A DNA stretch of 64,000 nucleotides, taken from Gadus chalcogrammus. Its lineage: Eukaryota; Chordata; Actinopteri; Gadiformes; Gadidae. The notes under the pieces are model-generated. The model searched no databases. It was not told the DNA's origin and saw only the letters and a list, made by a program, of their open reading frames with translations. A program made the position numbers and the translations under genes. The stretch spans positions 28,661,746 through 28,725,745 of the forward strand of contig NC_079427.1 in the NCBI RefSeq assembly GCF_026213295.1. The letters are read 5' to 3'. Shown here piece by piece: positions 54,000-64,000 of the stretch; positions within the stretch are counted from its first letter, which is position 1; every line of letters begins with the position of its first letter.

Positions 54000-54440
54000 C
54001 GACAATATCGCAGTGGGGTAAACTTGCTTCGTGGGTAGACACGGAGTGTCCTTGGAGGACACGCCGTGGGAGTCGTTTTCTTTTTTTTTGGATCAATTCA
54101 AATATTTTTTTCATTTGTCACCCTTACTCAAAAACAACAAAATACGATTGAATGAGAATTGCAAAATAAACTTGGGAAATGATCAATTTCACCCCACACA
54201 AAATCCCAAAGGCCCATGCTAAACACAGGGTTTCTGCAAAGTTGATCATTCTGTCTTTTTACTCTAAGAAAGATGATGGATGGATGGAAGGCTGAGAGAT
54301 ATATTGATAGATATTGATGGAAAGTGATTGATTTGTTAGCTTCTAAAACTCCAGCAAAATGCAAATGAACTATAAGTAGTATAACCAGTAATCAGTCCAA
54401 TATATGGCACACTTTATGCACCCAGGCACTTTCTGCTTCC
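54000..54440. other. Non-coding stretch
   Basis: No gene is recognised. A short GATGGATG run lies at 54273-54286, and a T-tract at 54080-54091. Confidence 0.4.
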
Positions 54441-54447
54441 CCAGCAA

Positions 54448-54742
54448 CAATACTGGTCGAAACATAGTGATGTGGTACTGGTCGAATTGTGGTGGTGTGG
54501 TACTGGTCGATAAGTAGTGGTGTGGTACTGGTCGAAACGTGGTGGTGTGATACTGGTCGAAACGTGGTGGTGCGGTACTGGTCGAAACATAGTGATGTGG
54601 TACTGGTCAAAACATAGTGGTGTGGTACTGGTTGAAACGTGGTGGTGTGGTACTGGTCAAGAAATAGTGGTGTGAACCGTACTGGTTGAAATGTGGTGGT
54701 GTGGTACTGGTCGAACGCAGTGGTGTGGTACTGGTCGAGGTG
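54448..54742 (+). repeat. 25-bp minisatellite, about 12 units
   Basis: The unit GTACTGGTCGAAACGTGGTG plus GTGTG repeats about twelve times with variants at the AAACATA / AAACGTG positions. One unit is 4 bases longer (near 54675, GTGTGAACC) and one is one base shorter (near 54720). Confidence 0.92.
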
Positions 54743-55246
54743 TAAAGCGAAAGAAAGTGAAATGCCCAATCCCCCTGATTTGAGCTTGTCTGATGTAAGA
54801 CTTTAGATGTCAATCGGAAGTCTTATTTGTGAGACTACCGTAGGCCCAACAACCGTAGGCCTGCATTCAAACTTAGTGATTAACGCAGAAAAAACATGTT
54901 ATCATTAAAGCTTTGAACCAATGCAGGTGTCAACGGTGTTCAGCATCCTGCACGTTGTTCATTAAGGTTTTTGGTTTCACTGGATGCATCCTTCAGAGAG
55001 AGATGGACCTCTAAACACTATGTTTTGAAGAGAGAGAGAGATACGGGAGGAAAAATGGGTAGGAAATGTTCAAGGGAGAATTGATTCAGAAGATGGTTCG
55101 CCAAAGAAAAGGGGTGAAATGGAAAGACCTTCCAGATATTCAGAGTTTCAGTCCGGCCTTGGCTGTGCAGCCATTACTTTTCCCATATCTCCCATTACGT
55201 GGTTAAAAAAAATGCTCTCTTTGCTCTTTCCAGATCCGTTTGGTAA
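54743..55246. other. Non-coding stretch
   Basis: No gene or repeat family is recognised, apart from a short GAGAGAGAGAG run at 55030-55040. Confidence 0.4.
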
Positions 55247-56227
55247 ACATCAAGTCTTTCATCAGTGGACCCATACCAACAGTTGACAGGGGAATAAACA
55301 GATTCAGTCGTCTACTTGCACTGAATACATGGCTTTCCAGAGTCTGCAATAAAAGAGGAAGGGGCTTTATTGACAATTTCAACTTATTCTGGGGGCACAA
55401 ATATCTTTTCAGAGCAGATGGCCTACACCCAAACAGGTTAGGCTCAAAACTGTTGAGGGACAATCTTCTTTTCCTCGCTTTCCCACAAATCTCCATGGTC
55501 TGACGCACAGGCCACAATCAGAGCACAGGTTGAGGAAGAAGCGAGACTACAGCCTCCCCCACACAACTACTCTGCCACTATCTGACACACCAGATAGCAG
55601 ACAGCCCACAGCCATGGTCTGACGCACAGGCCACAATCAGAGCACAGGTTGAGAAGAAGACATGTATCAGCCCGTCACTGAAATTAACCCCGCCACTTCA
55701 AGGAGTCCACGAACGCGCCTGCCACCCATTGCACCCCTGAGCCCCGAGATGCGTCCGGACGGACAGTGCGGACAGAGACGGAACAATAACCAGTCGCCAT
55801 TGAGGCGAGCTAAGAAGAAGCGAGACTACAGCCTCCCCCCCCCCCCACAAATGTTCTCTATGTCCACTATCTGACACACAGATAGCAGAACAGCCCACAG
55901 ACCTTGAAGAGAGACAACAGCCCGCCCGACGCCATCAACACTGTGCTGAGGGGGGTGGCCGGCTTGGCGGGGAACGACCACCCCCTTCCTCTTCCTCTGC
56001 ATTACCTCATCGACGATGACCTCCAGCCTCATCTCTCCCACAGCTATCTCTCCAGCCCCAATGTCTCCTCCCTTTGCGATTTTCCAGCCGAATATAAGAG
56101 ACTGGAATATGTTGGAATATCTGCGTCATTGATAGCATCGCCATGTCCTGGCGACAGGCTGATAACACCCAAGAGGATGGCGCCCCAGCCCCCCCCCTAT
56201 ACTGATAGTAGTCCTGAGTATTACTGA
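55247..56227 (+). pseudogene. L2 copy 2 ORF1 C-terminal remnant
   Basis: It starts in the esterase (SGPIPTVDRGINRFSRLLAL) and keeps the block V motif FRADGLHPNRLGS. It then loses frame, and a 107-codon piece at 55904-56227 reads DDDLQPHLSHSYLSSPNVSS and CDFPAEYKRLEYVGISAS. The same piece is at 8096-8419 in copy 1, so this segment is a conserved ORF1 tail or inter-ORF region. Confidence 0.7.
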
Positions 56228-56457
56228 GACAAAAAAGGGTTCAGCCGTAGACACAGTATAAAGGAAGTTTCACATAATCTGCTGAACCCAAGGTTGCCTA
56301 CGTCAAAGCAGGGCAACTTTCGCATTCATGCTGTAACCACTAAGAGAGTAAACAAAGGGAAACTTAGACACACAAATCTCACAAATAACCTCACAAATCT
56401 CATATCTATTGCCTCCAAACCAAAAACAACCTTAAACCCTATCAACAACACCATCAG

Positions 56458-58740
56458 GATGGCTCTACTTAATGTGAGGTCTCTTAATAACAAATCAATT
56501 TTAGTGAATGATTTTATTACCACTTCTAAACTGGATTTTATGTTTTTAACTGAAACATGGCTGGGACAAATTAACACTGCAACCGTTCTGATAGAGACAG
56601 CTCCTCCCAACTATAACTTTTTTGATGCATGTAGATCTGGAAAAAGAGGTGGAGGGGTTGCTGCTTTATTTTAAAATGTATTTCAGGGGAAACAGATGTT
56701 ATTTGGTGATTTTCCATCGTTCGAATACCTTAGTGCTGTATTGAAATGCTCCCCCAGAGTTCTCCTATTAATTATTTACAGGCCACCAACATATTCTGGA
56801 AATTTTTTCGATGACTTCACAGAATTATTGTCTAGCATCTCCACATAATTTGACTGTCTAGTTATAACTGGTGACTTCAATTTTCATACTGATGATTTGA
56901 ATGACAAGTGTGCAAAAAAACTTTTTGCCATTTTGGACACATTTGAACTGTCTCAACATGTGAAAGAGAGCTACTCATTGTAAGGGCCACACTCTAGACC
57001 TGGTTATCACAAAGGGCCTCAATGTATCTGATCTCTCTGTGACTGATCCTTCCTTGTCATACCACTTTTGTGTTTTCTTTAATATATCTTTTATTCCCGA
57101 CATACAGACAAAATCAAATACTGTCAAAAAACGGTATATCAATGAAGAATTGTAATGTACTTTTTAGAAAGGCCATCTCCTTACTACCACCTCTAAACCC
57201 ATGTTCTGCTGATGATCTTGTAGAAAACTTTAATTTGAAAATTTTGAAAGTCATAGATGTCATTGCACCTTATAAGGTTAAAACGATTTCTGGAAAGCAA
57301 AAGGCACCCTGGAGAAAAGCTGCTTCTGTAACAGCACAGAAAAAAGAATGCAGGAAGGTTGAACGCATCTGGCGTAAAACAAAACTTCATATTCACCATG
57401 ATATCTACAAAGAGAGCCTCCGTGCCTACAATTTAGACTTAAAAAATGCTAGAGAAACATTTTTCTCCAATATCATTAAAACCAACACTAATAATGCAAA
57501 AACCCTATTTGCAACTGTTGACAGACTGACCAACCCCCCAACAGAAATTCCACCTGATCTCCATTCCACGCAGAAATGCAATGAGTTTGCAGCTTTTTAT
57601 ATTGATAAAATTGAAGGTATCAGACGCGCCATCAATATCTCCACGTCAAACAAAAATGTTGGACTACCACCCTGTTCAGGCAAAAATTACGTGGCAAGGA
57701 TGGCATGCTTTAATGTTATAGACTCTCAAAATCTTGTGGAAACTGTGATACAACTAAAGCCATCCACCTGTTGCCTTGATTACTATACCTACCAACCTCT
57801 TTAAGAATGTTTTCGACTGCCTATCAGTAGACATATTGCAGATAGTTAACAACTCTCTCCAGTCAGGCAATTTCCCAAAAGCCTTTGAAAACTGCAGTTA
57901 TTAAACCCCTTTTAAAAAGCGGAGCCCAGAGGCCTCTATTATTAACAACTACAGACCAATATCAAATCTACCCTTCATAAGTAAAATCATTGAGAAAGTT
58001 GTCCTCCAGCAACTAATCACTTCCTGGCATTCAACTGGTTGCTATGACACCTTCCAATCAGGATTTCGACCCCTGCACAGCACTGAGACCGCCCTTATTA
58101 AAGTTGTAAACGATATCCGTCTTAACACAGACTCTGGCAAAACCTCAATACTAATGCTACTTGACCTCAGTGCTGCATTCGACACTGTAGACCATACATT
58201 ACTTCTGGAAAGGTTAGAAAACTGGGTGGGGCTTTCAGGCACTGTCTTAAATTGGTTCAGGTCCTACCTACAAAATAGGAACTACTTTGTTTCCATTGGC
58301 GACTTTGTATCAGAATCAACCAACGTGACATGTGGAGTCCCACAAGGTTCGATCTTAGGACCCTCTTTATTCAACATCTACATGCTCCCACTAGGGCAAA
58401 TCATGCATAATAACAATATTGACCATCATTGCTATGCTGATGACACGCAAATCTATGTATCGCTATCACCAAATGACTATCGGCCCATAGATCTGCTGTG
58501 CCAGTGCATTGAGCAAGTGAAAGGACTGGATGTGCCGAAATTTCCTTCAGCTAAATGAGGATAAAACAGAGATAATTGTATTTGGTTCTAAAACGGAAAG
58601 GCTTAAAGTAACCCAACACCTTCACTCTCTGTCCCTGAAAACCTCAATCAAAGCCAGAAATCTAGGGTTATCATGGATTCTAGATTTACATTTCGAAAGT
58701 CACATCAAATCAGTTACAAAATCTGCATATTATCACCTTA
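56458..58740 (+). pseudogene. L2 copy 2 ORF2: endonuclease and most of the reverse transcriptase
   Basis: MALLNVRSLNNKSILVND at 56458 starts the endonuclease; RPPTYSGNFFDDFTELLSS and ITGDFNFHTDD follow (56775-56900). The linker 57130-57660 contains CRKVERIWRKTKLHIHHDIY and NARETFFSNIIKTNTNNAKT. The RT has [72 protein letters not shown] and the YADDTQIYVSL active site (58435-58470). It then shifts frame at about 58525. Several stops and frame changes are present. Confidence 0.85.
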
Positions 58741-59416
58741 ACCCATTTAGGCCTAAAGCGCCTGGAAAAAATGCCTGTAAAACCTATAGGCGATTTCAGA
58801 AAAGCCCCCAAAACCTGAAGTTTTTCTAGAAATTCAGCAATGTGTGTCAACGCCTACTAAATTACTGATTTCTCAGCCCCTGTAACAGATAGGAACACAA
58901 TTCAAAAAGTATTTTGAGAGCTGACACCTGTGGCTTTCATGGGAAATTGGAGTTTTTATTTACAAATATTTACAATATTTACATACAGGTGGAAAAGTAA
59001 ATAAAAAAGTAAAAAAATATGTAAAAGTGCAGGAACAGCACAAAACGAGTAAAAAAAATAAAGTATAATAAAGTGAAATAAGTATATAAGAAAGTAATAA
59101 AGTATATAATAACAAACATGGGAAGGGGAACAGACTGGGACTAAAACTGTAAACAGTCTGCGTTTTAAATTACATGCACTTGTATGTGATGACTACTGAA
59201 TAAAAGTATTATGAATAATACAAATACAATTGCATTCCATCCTAAGAAGTAGCGTAATTAAAAGATACAGGCTATAATTTGGGAATGTACAGTAGCCTAG
59301 GCCTTATTGTTCTGGAGATCGCAGTTAGGTGTGAAATCCAAAGAAGCTCTATTCTTTGGAAGAGCCTTTGAACATCCTGCATACGGGCCCGTCGTTGCCT
59401 TGTTACGCCACTGGTG

Positions 59417-59700
59417 GTGACATTCCAGAGAAGCTTATCTGGTTTTACGGGTGCTTTACGCATCTCCGGGACAGTAATACATCTCTTACATATAAACTGT
59501 CTTAATTTCGTATTACAGCATCATCACAATCAATAAGTATTACTATTGATAAGTATAAGTGACATTCCAGAGAAGCTTATCTGGTTTTACGCACCCGGGT
59601 GCTTTACGCATCTCCGGGACAGTAATACATCTCTTACATATAAACTGTAGTAATTACTTATTACAGCATCATCCCAATCAATAAGTATTACTATTTTCCT
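59417..59700 (+). repeat. 142-bp tandem duplication inside the piggyBac-like element
   Basis: GTGACATTCCAGAGAAGCTT starts at 59417 and again at 59559. Each unit runs through TGCTTTACGCATCTCCGGGA, ACATATAAACTGT and CAATAAGTATTACTATT. The second has a small insertion (GCACCCG). Confidence 0.88.
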
Positions 59701-59765
59701 TGCCTCCAGATGGCCGCAAATCTGTCCCGGGACATATTTCTGGCGAATTGCGTCCGAAAGAGATC

Positions 59766-60110
59766 TTACTCTGTCGCCAGTAATCTCTTCGCACCGGCAA
59801 CCACAAGCAGCCCCATTCCCATAGCCCCATTCCATACTTCTTCTTCCTCGTCGTCATTCACGAACATGTGCCTTAACCATAATTCCCGGTCAATCGGTTC
59901 GTATTCGTCATCAAAGGACTCGGCCTCATCAACATCTTCGAAGCCGAGAAACTCCTCGAAATCGCTACCGTCAGAAAAGTCTTCAGTCTTCAAATTCCGC
60001 CATACTTGCTTGAAGAATTTCTGAACTAAACTCACGGAGGAACAAGTTGAACACCTATATGTGTCTATTCTGATACATTTCATTGGCCCAGAGGCCGACA
60101 CTTTGGGCAA
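59766..60110 (-). pseudogene. Acidic N-terminal fragment of a piggyBac-type transposase (candidate)
   Basis: A 114-codon frame reads LVQKFFKQVWRNLKTEDFSD then acidic blocks (EEFLGFEDVDEAESFDDEYE) and HMFVNDDEEEEVWNGA. PiggyBac-type proteins often start with an acidic, D/E/S-rich region containing FxGF-like motifs. The catalytic DDD core is absent from the element. The assignment is by position within the TTAA-flanked element and composition only. Confidence 0.35.
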
Positions 60111-60230
60111 AAAACCCCCCTTATACAGAAAAACGACGCAAACGCTTCCCGTCCTTAAAGGTAGAATGACGGCAACAGCGCCCCCGGCTTTAAAGGTAGA
60201 ACAGCGGCAATGCTTCCCGGCTTAAATGGG

Positions 60231-60655
60231 TTAAAAATGTAGGCAAGACTTAGAGGGCTTCATGGTCCACTCCGAAGACTCTACCAAAAGCTTGTACATG
60301 CCTTTATCACTAGTAGCGTTGATTACTGCAATGGTCCTCCTTACAGGTCTCCCAAAACAAACTCGGAGGAGCTGTTAGCTTGTTCCAGAATGCTGCTCGC
60401 TAGAGTTCTAACAAAGACCAAAAAATGTGATCATATTACACCAATTCTGAAATCGGTACATTGGCTTCCTGTAGGTCAGAGAATTGATTTTAAAATCATG
60501 TTGCTGACCTATAATCCCTACATGGTTTAGGCCCAAAATATTTAACTCATATGCTTCCACTACACTCAGCCTTCTAGACCACTAAGATCCTCTGAGACCA
60601 ATCTGTTAATTATCCCCAGAGTAAACACAAAACATGGGAAAGCAGGATTTAGTTA
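60231..60655 (+). pseudogene. L2 copy 2 ORF2 C-terminal segment between the two insertions
   Basis: This is copy 1 sequence 9197-9605 with small indels: LVHAFITSKLDYCNGLLTGL-like, KKCDHITPILKSVHWLPVG and RVNTKHGKAGF-like stretches can be followed by switching frames. It stops where the hAT element begins. Confidence 0.75.
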
Positions 60656-60663
60656 CTATGCAA

Positions 60664-62289
60664 CAAGGGCGTAACCACGCATTCTTTGGGGGGGTCGTGT
60701 CCCCCCCAATGTTGAGAAAATACTAACCTGTCCCCCCCAATATACAGCAGGATAAAAATGTAAATATATGTTCTTTTTTTTATGAACCCTGTCAATGGTT
60801 CGGTCTCCTTGTTATTGCAGTGATGGTGCTAGGTACGCGTCCTGCGTCCCCTGACGCATTAAAAATCTGAAAGGACGCACTAAACTCACTATCCATGCGT
60901 CCCGGGGACGCATCTCATTTTCCCCATGAAAAAACGATACATTGTGAACATTAAACAACTCGTGTTTAATCACAGTAACTGGCCAAAGAAACCTTCTTGC
61001 TCTGCAGGTCGGACAAGCGCTGTTTCACACCCTCTGCGCATCTACTCGCACAGACGTGATCCCCTGTACAAGGCTATCGCGACATGCTAATTTAGCCGCT
61101 ACAAAAACAACTAGCTCGTCACCGCTGATATTAATTTCAACAATTAAAAATACGAACTTCATAGTAAATAAACCCACGTTCCACTGATCGATGCTGTGCT
61201 CATTCGTGTCGAATGAGCAAATCAAACAGGATTTTTTGCAATCCTTCTTATTGAATATATGTACATTTATGACAAAATCGTGGAGGACCTAGGCTTGTGA
61301 CACACCAACACACACACACAAATGTGGCGCTCGCCGGTAATAGCTTCATTGGCGCCACCTAGTGATCATTATGTGCAAATGCACAGCCTCTCATTAAAAT
61401 GACTTAGGGGTCATTTGACCCCTCTTGCGGCGCTAGGAGTAAGTAAAAATGGCCCGGCGTTTCTAGTGTCAAACATGAACGGTTGAGTACCTCCAGCTCT
61501 AACCATATCATACCACCATCAAGGAGTTTAACACTATTAATTTAATTTAAGAAAATAGAATAATAATAAAAAAAGAAACACATTTTTTAACTGGGGAGTC
61601 GGGACCCATTGAATTTCTCAGGGACCCACCCAACTCGCCACCAGTGGGTCCCGGGGGACTCACTACATTGAAAACCTATCAACATCACTGGTTATGTCTT
61701 ATTTATTTTCAATTTATTTCCGTTTGTTGAGTGTGTGAATCCCCCCCTCCTAATTGTACACCTTGTGCGATTTAGTTTGAAACCACCTCGCGACTTTCTG
61801 CGTTGTCATGGTTACCCCACACTCTTTCTTCAGTGAGAGCCAAGAAAGTAAGTTGAGTAATGGAGGCATTTGAGGTTACCTAAAAAAAAAAGAAAAAAAA
61901 GTAGGCCTACTTCTAATACAAGCAGAATATATAGACCCAAAATGATCACGAAGGTCAGCCACTTGTTCTTCTGATAACATAATGACATGTGGTCATGGGT
62001 ATGTGGTATTTTTGTAATTGGTAGGTGTGTTTAAGGTCAGTAAGCAGCTAACCAAAACAAAGTGTGTGTGTATGTGTGTGTGTGTGTGTGTGGGGGGGGG
62101 GGGGGCGGGGCAGACATTACATTATTACACTATTCCTTTAGATGTGAATTCAAATGGTCAATATAGTACTCGAAACTATGTTCTAAATGTCCACATTTTC
62201 ATATATAAATATAGAATTGTAGGCAATGCACTTAACAAATAATAAAAAAATTGGACCCCCCCAATGTCTAAACCATGGTTACGCCCTTG
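60664..62289. mobile_element. Non-autonomous hAT element with exact 8-bp target duplication
   Basis: CTATGCAA flanks both ends (60656-60663 and 62290-62297). The ends are CAAGGGCGTAACCACG and the complement of CAAGGGCGTAACCATGG, a 14-bp inverted repeat of the Tip100-like hAT type. A C-rich GTCCCCCCCAAT repeat lies just inside the left end and a matching CCCCCCCAATGT inside the right. It contains no transposase. A GACGCA palindrome-rich patch (60833-60915) and a short TG/G-run (62060-62105) are inside it. Confidence 0.9.
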
Positions 62290-62297
62290 CTATGCAA

Positions 62298-62627
62298 CAA
62301 ATAGCTGGAATAAACTCCCAGAGGATTTAAGACTTGCCCCAACTCTGAGCACCTTTAAAACAAGACTGAAGACTTTTATGTTTGCTATAGCTTTCTGCTA
62401 AATCTTAAATACATTGCACTTTCTAAAAAGCTTTTTTAACTTTGCCTTTATTTTCTATTTTAATACTAAAATGCCTTTTTCTATTTTACCTCATTTCTTT
62501 GCATATGTTTTTCTTTTACTTATCTATTATTTTATTTTATTGTATACAATGTGTATATGTGAAGCACTTTGAGTCTGCCTTGTGTATGAAAAGTGCTATA
62601 TAAATAAAGTTGCCTTGCCTTGCCTAG
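62298..62627 (+). pseudogene. L2 copy 2 ORF2 end and 3' tail
   Basis: It resumes with codons for NSWNKLPEDLRLAPTLSTFK, ends MFAIAFC, then carries the 3' UTR with GAAGCACTTTGAGTCTGCC and the TTGCC repeat tail. It is nearly identical to 9610-9941. Confidence 0.85.
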
Positions 62628-62633
62628 TCAAGC

Positions 62634-63284
62634 TGTCGTGGCAATTTCTGTATCAGATATTGCGTCTAAGCAGATGAGATATTTAGATGCAAAAAGCACA
62701 CAATACTGTTGACAATTAGTGGTTATATATATTTGTAATAAAAGTACGAACAACGATACATCACAACATGCATCAACAAACAACATAACAGGCATACATT
62801 ACAATAATCTGAGGCCTCAGATGGGAGCTCCTCTTTGCATGTTACTTCATTCTCTGAAGGTACGCTCAGACAAGTCCACTGAGTCTTCCAATCAATGAGT
62901 TCTTATTCACTTCGTTTGGGTCCTGAAGGGGGTGGTCCCCCAATACTAAAAGTCTTTGTTCACCAGATTGTTATCTTTACAGTTGAAGCTCCCCCCCCCG
63001 AGGCTAAGGTGGGGTCGGCGGCCGTGCCATGTAACCTCTGGCTTTGTTTACGCTAGCCAGAGTGTCGAAGAACAGGCCCATACTTCAAAGCATTGCTTGG
63101 GAGATGACACACGAAAAGATAGGAACAGGCAGGCAATAAAATGCATCACACGACTCTCGGGGTTCACACTTTAAATGACCCAAAAGGAGAGCAGAAGGCA
63201 GACACTATATAAATTACACAGAATAGCAACAAAACTTAAATTCATATAGACCAAAACAATACAACATGTAGATTTTCCATCACA
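62634..63284 (-). repeat. Endogenous retrovirus-like LTR (candidate, 651 bp)
   Basis: On the minus strand a purine tract AAAGGGGGGATTG (63295-63283) is followed by TGTGATGGAAAATC (from 63284). The sequence could end CACGACA at 62634, giving TG...CA limits. A partner LTR would lie outside the window, so this is not proved. Confidence 0.4.
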
Positions 63285-64000
63285 ATCCCCCCTTTGATTA
63301 TTTATAATCACAAAATGATGCAACCTTTAGGATTAAAATGATCACTTAATCACAACATGCATATGTTCATAATCTACTATGTCCACCATGGCCTCCAAGT
63401 ACAGATATTTATACCACCGTTCGTTTTACAGAAGGTAGCATAAAATCACCTAACATGGAAAAATACAATTAAACTTCCATCACACTATCAATCCCATCAG
63501 ATAGTGGTCCAGGGCTGGCATCCATTCTGAATGATGTCGATTCTGGCCCCATCTCTCCCCAGGCCAGAGACAGTCTTTTGGGCCTGGTTCTGACGTGATT
63601 GTGTGTGTAAGGGTGAGTTACTTGCACTTCACCCTGGTTTCAGTGTGGGGTGACGGCCAGGGGGGTTGGGTCGGAAGTGACCTTTGTTGTTGGTGATGGT
63701 GCCCGCTTGCAGTGGCTGGCGTGGGTCTGGGTAGCACTCTTAGCCACCTTGCTGTGATCCACAGGACTTGGAATGATTCCAACCACCTTGGTGAATTCCA
63801 GGCACGTCTTCGATAGTAATCCATGTATCGTTGAGTTGCCCTTCCTTGGGCTGTATCTGCAGTTGCCTTGGCTTGTTGTCCCGTAGACGTTGTTCTCTAC
63901 GGGACCACTCTCCCTCTACTGTCCCACCACTCCGAGGGTGGTACGCAATGGTTGCGTGGATTCATTCTGTTGGATGACTTGGTTCACCAAATGTGAACCA
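63285..64000 (-). pseudogene. Endogenous retrovirus remnant with integrase-like fragment at the window edge
   Basis: At the far right the minus strand shows two short frames resembling the retroviral integrase core: GSHLVNQVIQQNES near 63999 and, in another frame, YHPRSGGTVE near 63920. They are separated by a frame change. The rest of the region down to the purine tract at 63295 has no env-like protein I recognise, which suggests a large internal deletion. It is inactive. Confidence 0.4.

Larger units (their letters stand above)
58742..60230. mobile_element. PiggyBac-like DNA transposon with TTAA target duplication
   Basis: CCCATTTAGGCC at the left end and the complement of CCCATTTAAGCCGGG at the right end are flanked by TTAA (58738-58741 and 60231-60234). 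Both the CCC end and the TTAA duplication are piggyBac hallmarks. The right subterminal region has repeated TTTAAAGGTAGAA.GACGGCAA units (60155-60215). It carries an acidic frame on the minus strand but no complete transposase, so it is a deletion derivative. Confidence 0.8.
55247..62627 (+). mobile_element. L2-clade LINE, copy 2 (5'-truncated), split by piggyBac-like and hAT elements
   Basis: This belongs to the same family as copy 1, sharing long near-identical stretches (for example the ORF1 end, the ORF2 start and the tail AAAGTGCTATATAAATAAAG). It begins inside the ORF1 esterase domain and retains the ORF2 middle that copy 1 has lost. ORF2 is interrupted at 58742-60230 by a TTAA-flanked element and at 60664-62289 by an 8-bp-duplication element. 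Scattered single-base indels break all frames, so it is dead. Confidence 0.88.

Noticed and set aside
54392..54813. Tandem units as a possible CRISPR-like array or a repeat protein (QYHTT repeats)
   Set aside because: Units are contiguous without spacers in a fish genome; the protein repeat is the translated minisatellite.
56687..58418. Sequence missing from L2 copy 1 considered as a spliced intron
   Set aside because: It holds endonuclease and RT motifs and its borders lack GT and AG, so copy 1 has a deletion.

Overview
This window is vertebrate, almost certainly teleost fish, genomic DNA. It shows no bacterial gene organisation. Nearly every readable protein segment belongs to a transposable-element family typical of fish: L2, Rex1-like, RTE-like and L1/Tx1-like LINEs, a DIRS-type element, BEL/Pao and Ty3/gypsy LTR elements, an endogenous-retrovirus edge, and PIF/Harbinger-, hAT-, piggyBac-, TTAA- and Mutator-like DNA transposons. 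Long CA/TG, TCTG/TGCC and TTA microsatellites fit the same picture. The species cannot be fixed from sequence alone.

Layout. 1-1040: decayed hAT/ZMYM1-like transposase. 1048-4560: Rex1-like LINE (minus strand) split by a Harbinger element with TAA target duplications, itself split by a short RTE-like LINE with 12-bp target duplications. 4560-6300: hAT-end fragments and a broken SANT-like reading frame. 6300-9941: L2 LINE with an esterase ORF1 and an internally deleted ORF2. 10409-13740: another LINE interrupted by a 1.2-kb GGGCCC-ended transposon. 13740-15700: non-coding, with a microsatellite and a palindromic repeat. 15711-24216: minus-strand DIRS element (gag and RT, no recombinase seen) carrying an L2 LINE, a 265-bp MITE and a full-length RTE-like LINE with an unbroken 1066-codon ORF. 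24217-25232: three exon-like blocks of a non-transposon gene, cut by the DIRS end. About 25560-38040: L1-like LINE (minus strand) split by a 7.7-kb interval with long inverted arms that holds a decayed BEL/Pao element, itself containing two DNA transposons. 38049-43311: MITEs, including a Mutator-like element with about 90-bp inverted ends and internal tRNA-like Pol III boxes. 43396-49121: nearly intact Ty3/gypsy retrotransposon. 50885-54742: a TTAA MITE, a collapsed chromodomain gypsy element and a 25-bp minisatellite. 55247-62627: second L2 copy, split by piggyBac-like and hAT elements with exact target duplications. 62634-64000: edge of a minus-strand endogenous retrovirus.

No complete host gene is visible. 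The best evidence of biology beyond single elements is the exact nesting, which gives a relative order of insertion. The RTE-like LINE in the DIRS element and the gypsy element look youngest. The exon-like blocks at 24217-25232 are the only likely host-gene sequence. I did not find a convincing new functional system. The most unusual items are the tRNA-like modules in the Mutator-like element, the inverted-arm interval around the BEL element, and the precise multi-level nests. Family names rest on remembered motif patterns, not on a database search.
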